Source: Cyanobacteriota bacterium
GTDB lineage: Bacteria; Acidobacteriota; Vicinamibacteria; Vicinamibacterales; UBA2999
DNA: 64,000 nt
Direction of reading: 5' to 3'
Assembly: GCA_019752015.1 (NCBI GenBank)
Contig: JAIEMQ010000052.1
Span: 19,846 to 83,845, forward strand
Under the pieces are notes generated by a model. The model searched no databases, was not told where the DNA came from, and worked only from the letters and a program-made list of their open reading frames with translations. The position numbers were made by a program, and so were the translations under genes. Of this stretch, positions 1 through 8,114 are shown piece after piece (within the stretch, counting starts at the first letter, position 1; each line of letters starts with the position of its first letter).

Positions 1-122
1 CCGTCCGCCTTCAAGCCCGTGCCGACCTCGGCGATCCGATCGCCGTCGATCAGCACATCGAAAATGCCGTCCTTGCCGTTGGCCGGGTCGACGACCCGTC
101 CGCCCCTAAGCAACCGTTTCAT
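1..122 (-). CDS. pyrC: Dihydroorotase, N-terminal part only (cut by window edge)
   Basis: Reading leftward from the ATG at 120-122, about 40 residues are visible, beginning [19 protein letters not shown] and continuing [15 protein letters not shown]. This is the usual beta-strand start of class I dihydroorotases, which close carbamoyl-aspartate to dihydroorotate. The metal-binding HxH motif lies outside the window. The start overlaps the last 17 bases of pyrB, so it is the third gene of a pyrR-pyrB-pyrC operon and is probably translationally coupled. The call rests on the N-terminal pattern plus the operon context. Confidence 0.85.
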   Translation of the reverse strand, partial: MKRLLRGGRVVDPANGKDGIFDVLIDGDRIAEVGTGLKAD

Positions 123-1086
123 GTTCCGTCCCACCAGCAAGGAGATAGAGCACCGCCATTCGCACCGCCACTCCGTTTGCGACCTGATCGAGGATTACCG
201 ACGCCGATCCGTCCGCGACTTCCGACGCGATCTCCACGCCGCGGTTGATCGGGCCGGGGTGCATGATGATCGCGTCCGGCTTGGCGCGCTTGACGCGCGC
301 TTCGGTCATGCCGAAGGTCGTGAAGTATTCACGCAGCGAAGGAAAGTAGCCGCCCTGCATCCGTTCCAGCTGCATTCGCAGCATCATGATCACGTCGGCG
401 CCCTCGACCGCTTCGTCGACGTTCGTCGTGACGCGCACGCCCATCTGCTGCATGCCGACGGGAATCAACGTCGCCGGCGCACACACCCACACCTCGGCCC
501 CGAGCTTCGTCAGCAGCAGCACATTCGACCGCAGCACGCGGCTGTGCAGCAGGTCGCCGACGATGGCGACTTTCAATCCTTTGAGTTTGCCCTTGCGCTC
601 GCGAATCGTGAAGGCATCGAGCAGCGCCTGCGTTGGGTGCTCGTGCATGCCGTCACCGGCGTTGACGATCGCCGCCTTGCAGATGCGCGACAGCAGGTGA
701 CACGCGCCCGACGAGGCATGGCGCAGCACGATCATGCTGGGCGACATGGCCTCGAGGTTCATCGCCGTATCGACGAGCGTCTCGCCTTTGACGACGCTCG
801 ACGACGCAATCGCGACGTTGAGCGTATCGGCGCTGAGCCGCTTCTCGGCGATCTCGAACGACGTGCGCGTGCGCGTGCTCGGCTCGAAGAACAGGTTGAT
901 GACGGTGCGGCCGCGCAGCGTCGGCACTTTCTTGATGGTGCGGCGGCCGACTTCCTTCATCGCCTCGGCGGTGTCGAGAATCAGCACGATCTCTTCCGCG
1001 CTGAGGTCGGCAATGCCGAGCAGGTGCTTGTGTTTCAGCTCGGTGAGCGGCGGCGCCGCCGGTGCGTCGTTGCGGGCAACGTCCAT
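106..1086 (-). CDS. pyrB: Aspartate carbamoyltransferase, catalytic chain
   Basis: This 326-residue protein is the usual length for PyrB, which makes carbamoyl-aspartate from carbamoyl phosphate and aspartate in the cytoplasm. The carbamoyl-phosphate loop STRTRTSFE lies near residue 70, [12 protein letters not shown] is in the middle, and [11 protein letters not shown] near the C-terminus is the aspartate-side signature. It starts 3 bases after the pyrR stop and overlaps pyrC by 17 bases, so the three genes form one transcription unit. No pyrI-type regulatory gene is seen, as expected where PyrR and PyrC accompany PyrB. The ATG start follows directly from the operon spacing. Confidence 0.97.
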   Translation of the reverse strand: MDVARNDAPAAPPLTELKHKHLLGIADLSAEEIVLILDTAEAMKEVGRRTIKKVPTLRGRTVINLFFEPSTRTRTSFEIAEKRLSADTLNVAIASSSVVKGETLVDTAMNLEAMSPSMIVLRHASSGACHLLSRICKAAIVNAGDGMHEHPTQALLDAFTIRERKGKLKGLKVAIVGDLLHSRVLRSNVLLLTKLGAEVWVCAPATLIPVGMQQMGVRVTTNVDEAVEGADVIMMLRMQLERMQGGYFPSLREYFTTFGMTEARVKRAKPDAIIMHPGPINRGVEIASEVADGSASVILDQVANGVAVRMAVLYLLAGGTEHETVA

Positions 1087-1089
1087 CGC

Positions 1090-1626
1090 TCACGCCTTTC
1101 CTTGCAGAACGACTTCGTCGATGCCATCGAGCTCGCGCAGCTTGACCTGCACGCTCTCCTGCCGCGACGTCGGCACGTTCTTGCCGACGTAATCCGCCTT
1201 GATCGGCAGCTCGCGGTGGCCGCGATCGACGAGGGCGACGAGTTGAATCGATTTCGGCCGGCCGAAATCCGTCAGCGCATCGAGCGCCGCGCGCGTCGTT
1301 CTGCCGGTATAGAGAACGTCGTCGACGAGCACGATCGTGCGGCCGTCGATCGAGAACGGTATCTCGGTTTTGCGGACCAGCGGTTTGATGCCCGCTGACG
1401 CACCCATGATGTCGTCGCGATAGAGCGTGATGTCGAGCGCGCCGACGCCGATTTCCTCGCCGGAAATCTTGCGCAGGTCGTCCGCAATGCGCTGCGCGAT
1501 CGGCACACCACGGCTGCGGACGCCAACGAGCGCTAAATCGGAAAGACCGCGGTTATGTTCGAGGATTTCGTGCGCGATTCGCGTGAGCGCGCGAGAGATG
1601 CGCTCCGCATCCATGACGACTGGCAT
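1090..1626 (-). CDS. pyrR: Bifunctional PyrR: pyr operon regulator / uracil phosphoribosyltransferase
   Basis: This 178-residue protein has the PRPP-binding loop [17 protein letters not shown] near residue 100, the type I phosphoribosyltransferase signature typical of PyrR. PyrR binds UMP and a conserved RNA hairpin to lower pyr expression, and also converts uracil plus PRPP to UMP. It is the first gene of the pyrR-pyrB-pyrC operon. Just upstream of its ATG is a hairpin with a CUGAGA hexaloop that contains the ribosome binding site, so autoregulation at translation initiation is likely. The start is chosen from the AAAGAGGG Shine-Dalgarno sequence 7 bases upstream. Confidence 0.96.
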   Translation of the reverse strand: MPVVMDAERISRALTRIAHEILEHNRGLSDLALVGVRSRGVPIAQRIADDLRKISGEEIGVGALDITLYRDDIMGASAGIKPLVRKTEIPFSIDGRTIVLVDDVLYTGRTTRAALDALTDFGRPKSIQLVALVDRGHRELPIKADYVGKNVPTSRQESVQVKLRELDGIDEVVLQGKA

Positions 1627-1633
1627 TGATACC

Positions 1634-1667
1634 CTCTTTGCGGACTCTCAGGTCCGCGTTTAAAGAG
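1634..1667 (-). promoter_or_regulatory. PyrR-binding RNA hairpin in the pyr operon leader
   Basis: On the minus strand the leader reads CUCUUU, AAAC, GCGGAC, then the hexaloop CUGAGA, then GUCCGC and AAAGAG. The inner 6-bp stem (1640-1645 with 1652-1657) and outer 6-bp stem (1634-1639 with 1662-1667) are perfect, separated by a 4-base one-sided bulge. PyrR binding loops are known for a CNGNGA hexaloop and a bulged stem, and this matches. The 3' strand of the outer stem is part of the ribosome binding site AAAGAGGG, so PyrR binding would hide it. No terminator hairpin follows, which favours translational control. Confidence 0.75.
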
Positions 1668-2076
1668 ACTGACGGATTATAACACGCCGCTTTGCCGTCT
1701 TCTTGAGCGGCGGATCCGCGCATTTCAGCGCTGCTTTCATCAGCGCCTTCACGGCGGGCCTGTCCAAATCGTCGGCGCTATTGATACGGATGTGCCGGAC
1801 CATTGCGCCGGAGCCCTGGAGCAGGTGCTCCGGATCGTCGAGCGCGTCGCCTTCGAAGAAATAGAGATTGATCCATTTTCGATAGACCGCGATCGAATTG
1901 ATGACATTCGAGGGACGCTCGTCCGGGCAAAACCCGATCACGAGAGAATTTTTCTTGTCGTAGACCATCTCGATCGCGCCGGGAAAACGCGGCCGCAGCT
2001 TCGCGAGCACCGCCCTGGTCAGCTTCGCCATCTCCGGCGGCTGCTTGGCGATGATGCGATCGAGATCGCTCTTCAC
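1660..2076 (-). CDS. DUF1801 (YdhG-like) domain protein
   Basis: This is a small cytoplasmic protein of 138 residues. The pattern FPGAIEMVYDKKNSLVIGF, then VYRKWINLYFF and a late MKAALK, is typical of the DUF1801 / YdhG / Fra-like fold, a family with no firmly assigned biochemical role. The start is GTG at 2074-2076, in a GTGA overlap with the amidase stop, so it is coupled to the amidase. The pyrR promoter lies inside its last codons. It is probably independent of pyrimidine synthesis. Confidence 0.8.
   Translation of the reverse strand: MKSDLDRIIAKQPPEMAKLTRAVLAKLRPRFPGAIEMVYDKKNSLVIGFCPDERPSNVINSIAVYRKWINLYFFEGDALDDPEHLLQGSGAMVRHIRINSADDLDRPAVKALMKAALKCADPPLKKTAKRRVIIRQSL
1676..1681 (-). 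promoter_or_regulatory. -10 element of the pyrR promoter
   Basis: A perfect TATAAT reads on the minus strand inside the 3' end of the DUF1801 gene. Transcription from it would start around 1669, so the leader RNA would consist almost entirely of the PyrR hairpin. No convincing -35 is visible at 17 bases. Confidence 0.5.
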
Positions 2077-3452
2077 GACACCTTCGGCCGGCGGCGTCCA
2101 AACCCCGTCGCCTGTTCGAACGCCTGCCCGAGGCTCAGCACGTTGAAGTCCTGGTTGATGCGGCCAACGATCTGGATGCCGACCGGCAAGCCGTCGTCCG
2201 TGAAACCCGCGGGGACCGACATCGCCGGACAGAGCGTCGCTGAAATCCAGTAGGTCGATTTCATCCAGGAGATGTAGTTTTCCATTCGACTGCCATCGAT
2301 CGAAGTGGGCCAGGGCACTGAATGATCAAATGGCGGCACTTGATTGACCGCGCAAACCAGGAATTGGTGACGCGTCTGAAATGACAGGAAGCGAGTCATC
2401 AGTTGCTGGAGACCGAAGAAAGCCTGTTGTGCGATTTCGGCGTTCAGCCTGGACCCGGCCTCAATCTCCCAAACCGCTTCGGGTTTCAACTGGTCGCGGT
2501 GTCGTCCCAGCAAATCTCTATATGTGTTCCAGCTCGCCCATTGCCTGCACGTCATGAAGTCCTCATCGACATTGCCGAAGTCTGGACACGCATCTTCGAC
2601 AACACAGCCGAGATCCTCGAACGTTTTTCGATGACCATCGATGATTCTTCTGACCTGGCTGTCGAGTGGAAGTCCGCCGAGGTCAGGGCACCATGCGACG
2701 CGCGCGCCGCGCGCAACGCCATCGACCACGCCGGCCAGCAACTGGCTGTTGTATTGATTCGCCACGCAGCCCAGCCCAAAGGACAAATCGTCAACCGTTC
2801 TCGCCAGCATGCCTTTCGTCGAGAACACGTTGTGGAATTGGACCGGCTCGATGGGCACCAGTTCAGGACTTGGCCGCAGCGCGACGATGTTGTTGAAGTT
2901 CGCCGGGTTACGAAGCGAGCCGCCGAGGTCTCCTCCATCAGCCAGCGGCAGCATCCCGGCCGCGACCGCAACTGCCGCGCCGCCGCTCGATCCGCCCGCG
3001 GTTTTCGTTGGGTCGTACGGATTGCGCGTCACGCCATAAACGTTGTTGTAGGTCTGCGATCCCATGCCGAACTCCGGAACGTTCGTCTTGCCGATCGGGA
3101 TCGCACCCGCTCGACGAAGTCGCCCGACGAGAACCGAGTCGGCGTCCGGCATGAAGTTCCTGAAGATTGGCGAGCCCTTGCTTTGCGGAAAACCGATCGC
3201 AGGCTCCAGATCCTTGAAGGCGATTGGCAGCCCGTGCAGGGGCCCGATCGGACCGCCATTACCGAGCGCGTGGTCGGCTTTGTCAGCAAGAGCAAGACAC
3301 TGATCGTCGTCCAGCTTGGCTACGATGGCGTTGAGTTGCGGGTTGAGGCGCTCAATCTGCGCGAGGAAGGCCGTCATCACCTCGCGGGCCGAAATCCGGC
3401 GCGACCGGATCTGCTTCGCCAGATCACGCGCGCTCGCGAAGATCACATCCAC
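2073..3452 (-). CDS. Amidase signature family protein
   Basis: The Lys-Ser-Ser amidase core is visible: the catalytic Lys in GLPIAFKDL, the cis-Ser loop TAGGSSGGAAVAVAAGM, and the nucleophile Ser in GGDLGGSLRNPA. The length of about 459 residues is normal for AS-family hydrolases acting on carboxamides; the substrate cannot be read from the sequence. The usual GTDGGGS is GGDLGGS here, a mild departure next to the nucleophile. The start is a GTG at 3450-3452 (VDVIFASARDLAKQ) that overlaps the corA stop. A longer in-frame extension upstream is only the shadow of corA. It does not look like GatA: there are no gatB/gatC neighbours and the loops differ. Confidence 0.88.
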   Translation of the reverse strand: MDVIFASARDLAKQIRSRRISAREVMTAFLAQIERLNPQLNAIVAKLDDDQCLALADKADHALGNGGPIGPLHGLPIAFKDLEPAIGFPQSKGSPIFRNFMPDADSVLVGRLRRAGAIPIGKTNVPEFGMGSQTYNNVYGVTRNPYDPTKTAGGSSGGAAVAVAAGMLPLADGGDLGGSLRNPANFNNIVALRPSPELVPIEPVQFHNVFSTKGMLARTVDDLSFGLGCVANQYNSQLLAGVVDGVARGARVAWCPDLGGLPLDSQVRRIIDGHRKTFEDLGCVVEDACPDFGNVDEDFMTCRQWASWNTYRDLLGRHRDQLKPEAVWEIEAGSRLNAEIAQQAFFGLQQLMTRFLSFQTRHQFLVCAVNQVPPFDHSVPWPTSIDGSRMENYISWMKSTYWISATLCPAMSVPAGFTDDGLPVGIQIVGRINQDFNVLSLGQAFEQATGFGRRRPKVS

Positions 3453-4408
3453 TTGGCCTTCTTGAATCGATACACGAGATACAAATCGATCAAGACCATG
3501 GTTGCCAGCGCCGCTGGATATCCGTACGACCATTGCAGCTCCGGCATGTTCGAGAAATTCATCCCGTACACGCCGGCAACCATCGTCGGCACCGCGACCA
3601 GCGCGGCATACGCGGCGAGGCGCTTGGTGACTTCGTTTTCCTGAATGGTGATCAGCGACAGGTTGACCGAGATTGCCGTCGCCACCATGTCGCGAAGATT
3701 GTCGATCGACTGGCCGAGGCGAACGAGGTGGTCGTAGACGTCTCGGAAATAATCCTGCAGGCCCGAACAAATCGGCGGGACCCGCCCGCCATGCAGCTTG
3801 CCGGCGACCTCGAGCAGCGGTTGCGTTGCGTGGTGAAGCGTCATGAGCTTGCGCTTCAACGAATACAGCGCCTCGATCTGCGCGCGCGTCGTCTGGCCGG
3901 CAAAGATCCGATCTTCTATCTCTTCGATTTCCGCCGAGAGCCGATCGAGCACCGGAAAATAGCGATCGACGACGTTGTCCATCAGCGCGTAGAGGACGTA
4001 GGCCGGCCCATGCTGCAGCAATTCCGGCTCCTGCTCGCAGCGCCGGCGCACGTCGACGAAACCAAGCTGCGCGTCGCGGCGGACCGACACGATGTACTGA
4101 GGGCCGACGAAGATCGCCACTTCGCCGGTCTGCAGCTCGGCGCCAACCGGCTCGATCAGATGCAGGACGATGAAGAGTGACGAGCCGTACTCTTCGATCT
4201 TCGGCCGCTGGTGGCCATGCTGCGCGTCTTCGATGGCGAGCTCGTGGAGCGAGAACTCTTCCTGCAGCGTCGCGAGCTCGGCGACTTCAGGATCTTTCAG
4301 CGCGACCCAGACGAAGCATCCCGGCTTGGCCAGGTGCGATCGCACCTCCTTCAGCGGAATGTCGGACAGCTTCTGGCCGCGATCGTAGGCAACACAATTG
4401 ACGATCAT
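3443..4408 (-). CDS. corA: CorA-type magnesium/cobalt transporter
   Basis: This 321-residue protein has a long cytoplasmic N-domain rich in acidic helix and two C-terminal membrane helices, with the family signature YGMNF before the second (VAGVYGMNFSNMPE). It ends in the basic tail RFKKAKWM. CorA forms pentameric Mg2+ channels in the inner membrane. The stop is embedded in the GTG start region of the downstream amidase, suggesting coupling. A TACAAT at 4421-4426 lies only 12 bases before the ATG, so the message may be almost leaderless. Confidence 0.95.
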   Translation of the reverse strand: MIVNCVAYDRGQKLSDIPLKEVRSHLAKPGCFVWVALKDPEVAELATLQEEFSLHELAIEDAQHGHQRPKIEEYGSSLFIVLHLIEPVGAELQTGEVAIFVGPQYIVSVRRDAQLGFVDVRRRCEQEPELLQHGPAYVLYALMDNVVDRYFPVLDRLSAEIEEIEDRIFAGQTTRAQIEALYSLKRKLMTLHHATQPLLEVAGKLHGGRVPPICSGLQDYFRDVYDHLVRLGQSIDNLRDMVATAISVNLSLITIQENEVTKRLAAYAALVAVPTMVAGVYGMNFSNMPELQWSYGYPAALATMVLIDLYLVYRFKKAKWM

Positions 4409-4420
4409 CGCGTCGGCGAG

Positions 4421-4426
4421 ATTGTA
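4421..4426 (-). promoter_or_regulatory. Candidate -10 box of corA
   Basis: TACAAT on the minus strand sits 12 bases before the corA ATG inside the 133-base gap 4409-4541. Transcription would begin within about 5 bases of the start codon. No clear -35 is seen. The rest of the gap shows nothing else. Confidence 0.35.
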
Positions 4427-4541
4427 GTCCGATCACCGCCGTTTCATGTTCTTGGCCTTGTTTCAACTGGACAATGGTGCTCCAGCGCCATAGGAGAAGT
4501 TCTTGCGCTTCGTCCATCTCGTTCGCGCTGGGCGGCGCAGC

Positions 4542-6305
4542 CTAGCGTCCGTACGACGGTATGTAGGTTACTGGTTTATCACTGGTGAAGGCCGGTGTGA
4601 ACAGGTCAATTCGCGCAAAGCCGTCCATATCGCGCGCAACGGGCAGGCCGAGAAAATACAAAATCGTCGGCGCCAGATCGACCACCGATGCACGCGGCGG
4701 CCGCCCCGCGGCCACGCTTGCGCCGAACGCGAGGACAAATCCGTCAGGCGCGGGTTCGTGCGTGCCGCTGATCTGTGCATTCCCCGCGAAAAATTCGAGC
4801 ACGCGTTTGCCGGGCGAGAGCGGCTCCATGCCGAACGCCGAGACGACCAGCAGCAGATCATTCGGGCCGAGCCGCTCCATCTCACGGCCGACGAGCGTGT
4901 CGAGAAATCCGTAGTATTGATTCAATACGCCGCCGAACTTCGCGCGCTCCTCTTCGGATACATCGCCGAACGCGGCCGGGTCCGCATAGCGCAGGAATCG
5001 ATGACCCACTGCGTCGATGCCGGGGAATCGCACCGCCAGCAGCTGCGGCGACGGCGTGTCGAGCGCATTCAGCAGCTGCAGGTGCACGCGATCGGCGACG
5101 ATCGGCGCCTGGTCGCGGCGCACATCGTAATCGTTGACCGGCTGCGGCGCGCCCATTGCGGTCACCAGCGAGACCGGATCGGGATCGGCCGGCATCTGCA
5201 GTGCGGTGAGCGCTTCGTCGAGCAACCCGCGCGGCCATAACGCCGGGGTCGCGTCGAGACTGAGCTCTGCATCCGGCAGGCGATGGAAGGCGTCGCTGAC
5301 CATGAAGCCGTTCACTGCTGATGCGGGCTGCGTCAGCGGCCAGCCGATGATGCCGACGCTCGCACCGCGATCGCTCAGGATGTTCCAGATCGGCCGCGCC
5401 AGCAGATCGTTCGCGGTTTGCGATTGTTCGGTAAGGAAACCGAACGTGACCAGCGCCTGCGTGAAGCAGTAGTCGGGCAGCAACTGGATCGGCGTGCCGC
5501 CGAGCCCGAGCGCCCGATAGACGACGGCGGAGCGGACGCCGTTCCACATCGGATAACGCCCCGTCGCAATCGCGCTCCACACCGGCTCGGCCTGCGTCGG
5601 TCTCAAAGTCGCGAGATGGAGCACCGATCCTTTGTCGAGGATCCGCGCCATGTTCGGCAGCCGCCCGGCGGCGACCGACGAAAAGATCACGTCGAGCGAA
5701 GCGCCATCGAACATCAGCATCCTGATGGTCGACCCCGATGAGGTCGCGCCGCCGGCGACCGGCAGTGGCGCCGTCTCCTGCACCGCTGGCTGCCGCGCCG
5801 GCCCGCGCGCGACGATCGGCGACACCAGCGACAGCACGATCGTGGTCGAGAGGACGGCCGCGCTGATTCGTCCGCCACGGCGGCCAAGATGCGCGAGGCC
5901 GAGGCCGAGAAAGATCACCGCCGATGCGGTGACGAGAACCGCGCCGATGAACATGCGATCGCGCGTCACCGGATCGAGCACGTCGCCGAAGCCGCGCAGG
6001 TTCAGCCACATCAGCGTTGACCCCGCGGCCGCGGCGATCGTGCAGAGCCACGACAACAACCGGACGCTGAGCCAGCCCGGCGAGAGCACTTCCACGGCAA
6101 GGATCTGCCGCATCACGATCAGCGCGTAGAACGCCACGGTCAGGTTGGCGCCGTAGGCGACGCCAAACACCAGCGCCAGCGGCAGCAGCGTCGCGGGATC
6201 GATTGAAATCGACGGATTGAGCTGGAGCACGAGCGCCGTCAGGTAACCCGATGCCACGCCCGCGGCAATCACCGAGTTCGACAGCATCCGCAAGTAGCGC
6301 ATCAC
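4542..6305 (-). CDS. Membrane-anchored alkaline phosphatase superfamily (nucleotide pyrophosphatase/phosphodiesterase-like) protein
   Basis: There are about 587 residues. Four hydrophobic segments occupy roughly residues 5-165, followed by a C-terminal catalytic-type domain starting IRMLMFDGASLDVIF. The fold markers are the first metal Asp (MFDG), a Ser at the nucleophile position (VWSAIATGRYP), D-x3-H (GIDAVGHRF) and the late His (SGTHEP). The usual second Asp-His pair (DHG) is replaced by SAFGMEPL, so one metal site may be lost or altered. The start is GTG at 6303-6305 or the next ATG at 6300-6302. It is divergent from pyrK with only 10 bases between. The natural substrate is unknown. Confidence 0.75.
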   Translation of the reverse strand: MMRYLRMLSNSVIAAGVASGYLTALVLQLNPSISIDPATLLPLALVFGVAYGANLTVAFYALIVMRQILAVEVLSPGWLSVRLLSWLCTIAAAAGSTLMWLNLRGFGDVLDPVTRDRMFIGAVLVTASAVIFLGLGLAHLGRRGGRISAAVLSTTIVLSLVSPIVARGPARQPAVQETAPLPVAGGATSSGSTIRMLMFDGASLDVIFSSVAAGRLPNMARILDKGSVLHLATLRPTQAEPVWSAIATGRYPMWNGVRSAVVYRALGLGGTPIQLLPDYCFTQALVTFGFLTEQSQTANDLLARPIWNILSDRGASVGIIGWPLTQPASAVNGFMVSDAFHRLPDAELSLDATPALWPRGLLDEALTALQMPADPDPVSLVTAMGAPQPVNDYDVRRDQAPIVADRVHLQLLNALDTPSPQLLAVRFPGIDAVGHRFLRYADPAAFGDVSEEERAKFGGVLNQYYGFLDTLVGREMERLGPNDLLLVVSAFGMEPLSPGKRVLEFFAGNAQISGTHEPAPDGFVLAFGASVAAGRPPRASVVDLAPTILYFLGLPVARDMDGFARIDLFTPAFTSDKPVTYIPSYGR

Positions 6306-6315
6306 TTCAGGATGG

Positions 6316-7176
6316 ATGTACCATACTCGATTGATGCCGCCGGTTGATATCGACGCGACTGTGATCGCGAACGCGCGCCTGTCGCGCGACTATTCGGTGC
6401 TGAGCCTCGCGGCGCCCGAAGTCGGCCGGCGCACCCGGCCCGGGCAGTTCGTGATGGTGAAACCCGCGGGTGTCACCGACCCGCTGCTGCGACGGCCGTT
6501 TTCAGTGTTCGAAGTGCTGCGTAATGCCGCCGGCGACGTGACCGGCGTCAGCATTCTCAACAAGCGCGCCGGCCGCAGCACCAAAAAGCTCTATGAGCTC
6601 GAGGTCGGCGACGTGGTGTCGTGCCTCGGTCCGCTCGGCGTGCCGTTCAAGCCGGTTGGGCCGCCGGTCGAGGCGTGGATGGTCGCCGGCGGTGTGGGCC
6701 TCGCGCCGTTTGCCACGCTCGCCGAATCACTGGCGGCGGCGAAAGCGCCGACGACGTTGTTTTATGGCGCGCGCACCGCGGAAGAATTGTTCTATCTCGA
6801 TTTCTTCGAGAAGCTCGGAATCAAACTCGTCTTGACCACCGAGGACGGCGGCAGAGGCGTGAAAGGGCGCGTCACCGGGCCGCTCGAAGCCGCGCTGAAA
6901 GGTGTCGGACCCGCAGGAGCCATGGTCTACGCGTGCGGGCCGGAGCCGATGCTCGAAGCCGTCGCGAAACTTGCCGCTCGATACAACCAACGCTGCGAGG
7001 TGTCGGTTGAGCGCGTGATGGGCTGCGGTCTCGGCGGCTGTTACAGCTGTGTCCTACCCGTCAAACCCACCTTCGCCAAGGCTACGGTGGGCGGGCACGG
7101 CGACGGGCACGCGAACCTCGTTCGCTCGTGCATCAGCGGCCCCGTCTTCGACGGCGCCGAACTGGTTTGGGAATGA
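6316..7176 (+). CDS. pyrK: Dihydroorotate dehydrogenase B electron transfer subunit
   Basis: The protein is a ferredoxin-reductase-like FAD/NAD domain (RPGQFVMVKP, RRPFSVFEV) followed by a C-terminal 2Fe-2S cluster region (VERVMGCGLGGCYSCVLPV ... VRSC). PyrK passes electrons from PyrD to NAD+. pyrD follows with an ATGA overlap and pyrF after that. Between the third and fourth cluster cysteines is an insertion of about 18 residues (KPTFAKATVGGHGDGHA) encoded by a hairpin repeat; the family normally has a much shorter loop. The ATG at 6316 has AGGA upstream, but MPPVDID at 6334 is a plausible, nearly leaderless alternative start. Confidence 0.93.
   Translation: MYHTRLMPPVDIDATVIANARLSRDYSVLSLAAPEVGRRTRPGQFVMVKPAGVTDPLLRRPFSVFEVLRNAAGDVTGVSILNKRAGRSTKKLYELEVGDVVSCLGPLGVPFKPVGPPVEAWMVAGGVGLAPFATLAESLAAAKAPTTLFYGARTAEELFYLDFFEKLGIKLVLTTEDGGRGVKGRVTGPLEAALKGVGPAGAMVYACGPEPMLEAVAKLAARYNQRCEVSVERVMGCGLGGCYSCVLPVKPTFAKATVGGHGDGHANLVRSCISGPVFDGAELVWE
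7066..7091 (+). repeat. Hairpin repeat inserted in frame in pyrK
   Basis: An imperfect palindrome has outer arms CCCACC and GGTGGG and inner arms GCC-AA-GGC. It is translated as PTFAKATVG within the 2Fe-2S loop of PyrK. It resembles the short REP-like elements found elsewhere in this window. Confidence 0.6.
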
Positions 7177-8114
7177 TGGCCCCGGATCTTTCGGTCACGC
7201 TCGGCACACTGACGCTCCCGAATCCGCTGATTGCGGCGAGCGGATGCTTCGGATACGGCCTCGAGTACGAGCAGGTCGTCGATCTCTCGACTCTCGGCGG
7301 CGTCGTGTCCAAGGGCCTTTTCATGAAGGAGCGCCAGGGTCATCCGCCGCCGCGAATCGTAGAAACGCCCGCGGGGATGATCAACGCCATCGGCCTGCAA
7401 GGCATCGGCGTGCATCGATTCGTCAAAGAGAAGCTGCCGCTGCTCAACAAAGCCGGCGCGCGCACGTTCGTCAACGTCTGCGGCACGACGCTCGACGAAT
7501 ACGTTGAAGTCAGCAAGGTGCTCTCGCAAGCCGAGGGTGTGGCCGCGATCGAATTGAATATCTCGTGCCCGAACATCAAGGAAGGCGGCATCCAGTTCGG
7601 TTGCAGCCTGACCGGCACTCACGACGTCGTCAGCGCGGTGAAAAAGGCCACACACCTGCCGGTGATCCCGAAGCTGACGCCGAACGTGACGGACGTCGCC
7701 TCGTTCGCGCGCGCCGCCGAAGACGCCGGCGCGGATGCGGTGTCGCTCGTCAACACGTTCCTTGCCATGGCGATCGACGTCGAAACACGACGGCCGAAGA
7801 TCACCAACGTGCTCGGCGGATTGAGCGGCCCCGCGATCCGTCCGATCGCCGTCCGCATGGTGTGGGAGTGCTACCAGCTCGTGAAGATCCCGATCATCGG
7901 CATGGGCGGCATCACCGACGCGCGTGATGCGATTGAATTCATGCTCGCCGGCGCGACCGCGGTGCAGATCGGCACGCAGAACTTCGTCGATCCGTTCGTG
8001 TGGCCGAAAGTGCTCGACGGGCTGAAAGACTACATGACGCGCCACAACGTCGCGAAGATCAGCGATCTGATCGGCACGTTCGATCCGACGCCGCCAAAAC
8101 CCGTCCACGCATGA
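7173..8114 (+). CDS. pyrD: Dihydroorotate dehydrogenase (NAD-dependent, type 1B), catalytic subunit
   Basis: There are 313 residues from the ATG that overlaps the pyrK stop. FMN barrel signatures are present: NPLIAASGCFGYG, the catalytic Cys region ELNISCPNIKEGG, IPKLTPNVTD, and IIGMGGI(T)DARDAIEFMLAGA for the phosphate site. It oxidises dihydroorotate to orotate, pairing with PyrK. A catalytic Cys (NISCPN) rather than Ser fits class 1. The longer in-frame upstream extension is the shadow of pyrK. It ends in a 4-base overlap with pyrF. Confidence 0.96.
   Translation: MMAPDLSVTLGTLTLPNPLIAASGCFGYGLEYEQVVDLSTLGGVVSKGLFMKERQGHPPPRIVETPAGMINAIGLQGIGVHRFVKEKLPLLNKAGARTFVNVCGTTLDEYVEVSKVLSQAEGVAAIELNISCPNIKEGGIQFGCSLTGTHDVVSAVKKATHLPVIPKLTPNVTDVASFARAAEDAGADAVSLVNTFLAMAIDVETRRPKITNVLGGLSGPAIRPIAVRMVWECYQLVKIPIIGMGGITDARDAIEFMLAGATAVQIGTQNFVDPFVWPKVLDGLKDYMTRHNVAKISDLIGTFDPTPPKPVHA

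Noticed and set aside
19..1398. A 459-residue plus-strand open frame across pyrB and pyrR
   Set aside because: Arg/His-rich shadow of two clear genes on the other strand.
3453..3770. N-terminal extension of the amidase
   Set aside because: It reads corA in another frame with Arg/Pro/Gly-rich residues; the family start fits the GTG at 3450-3452.
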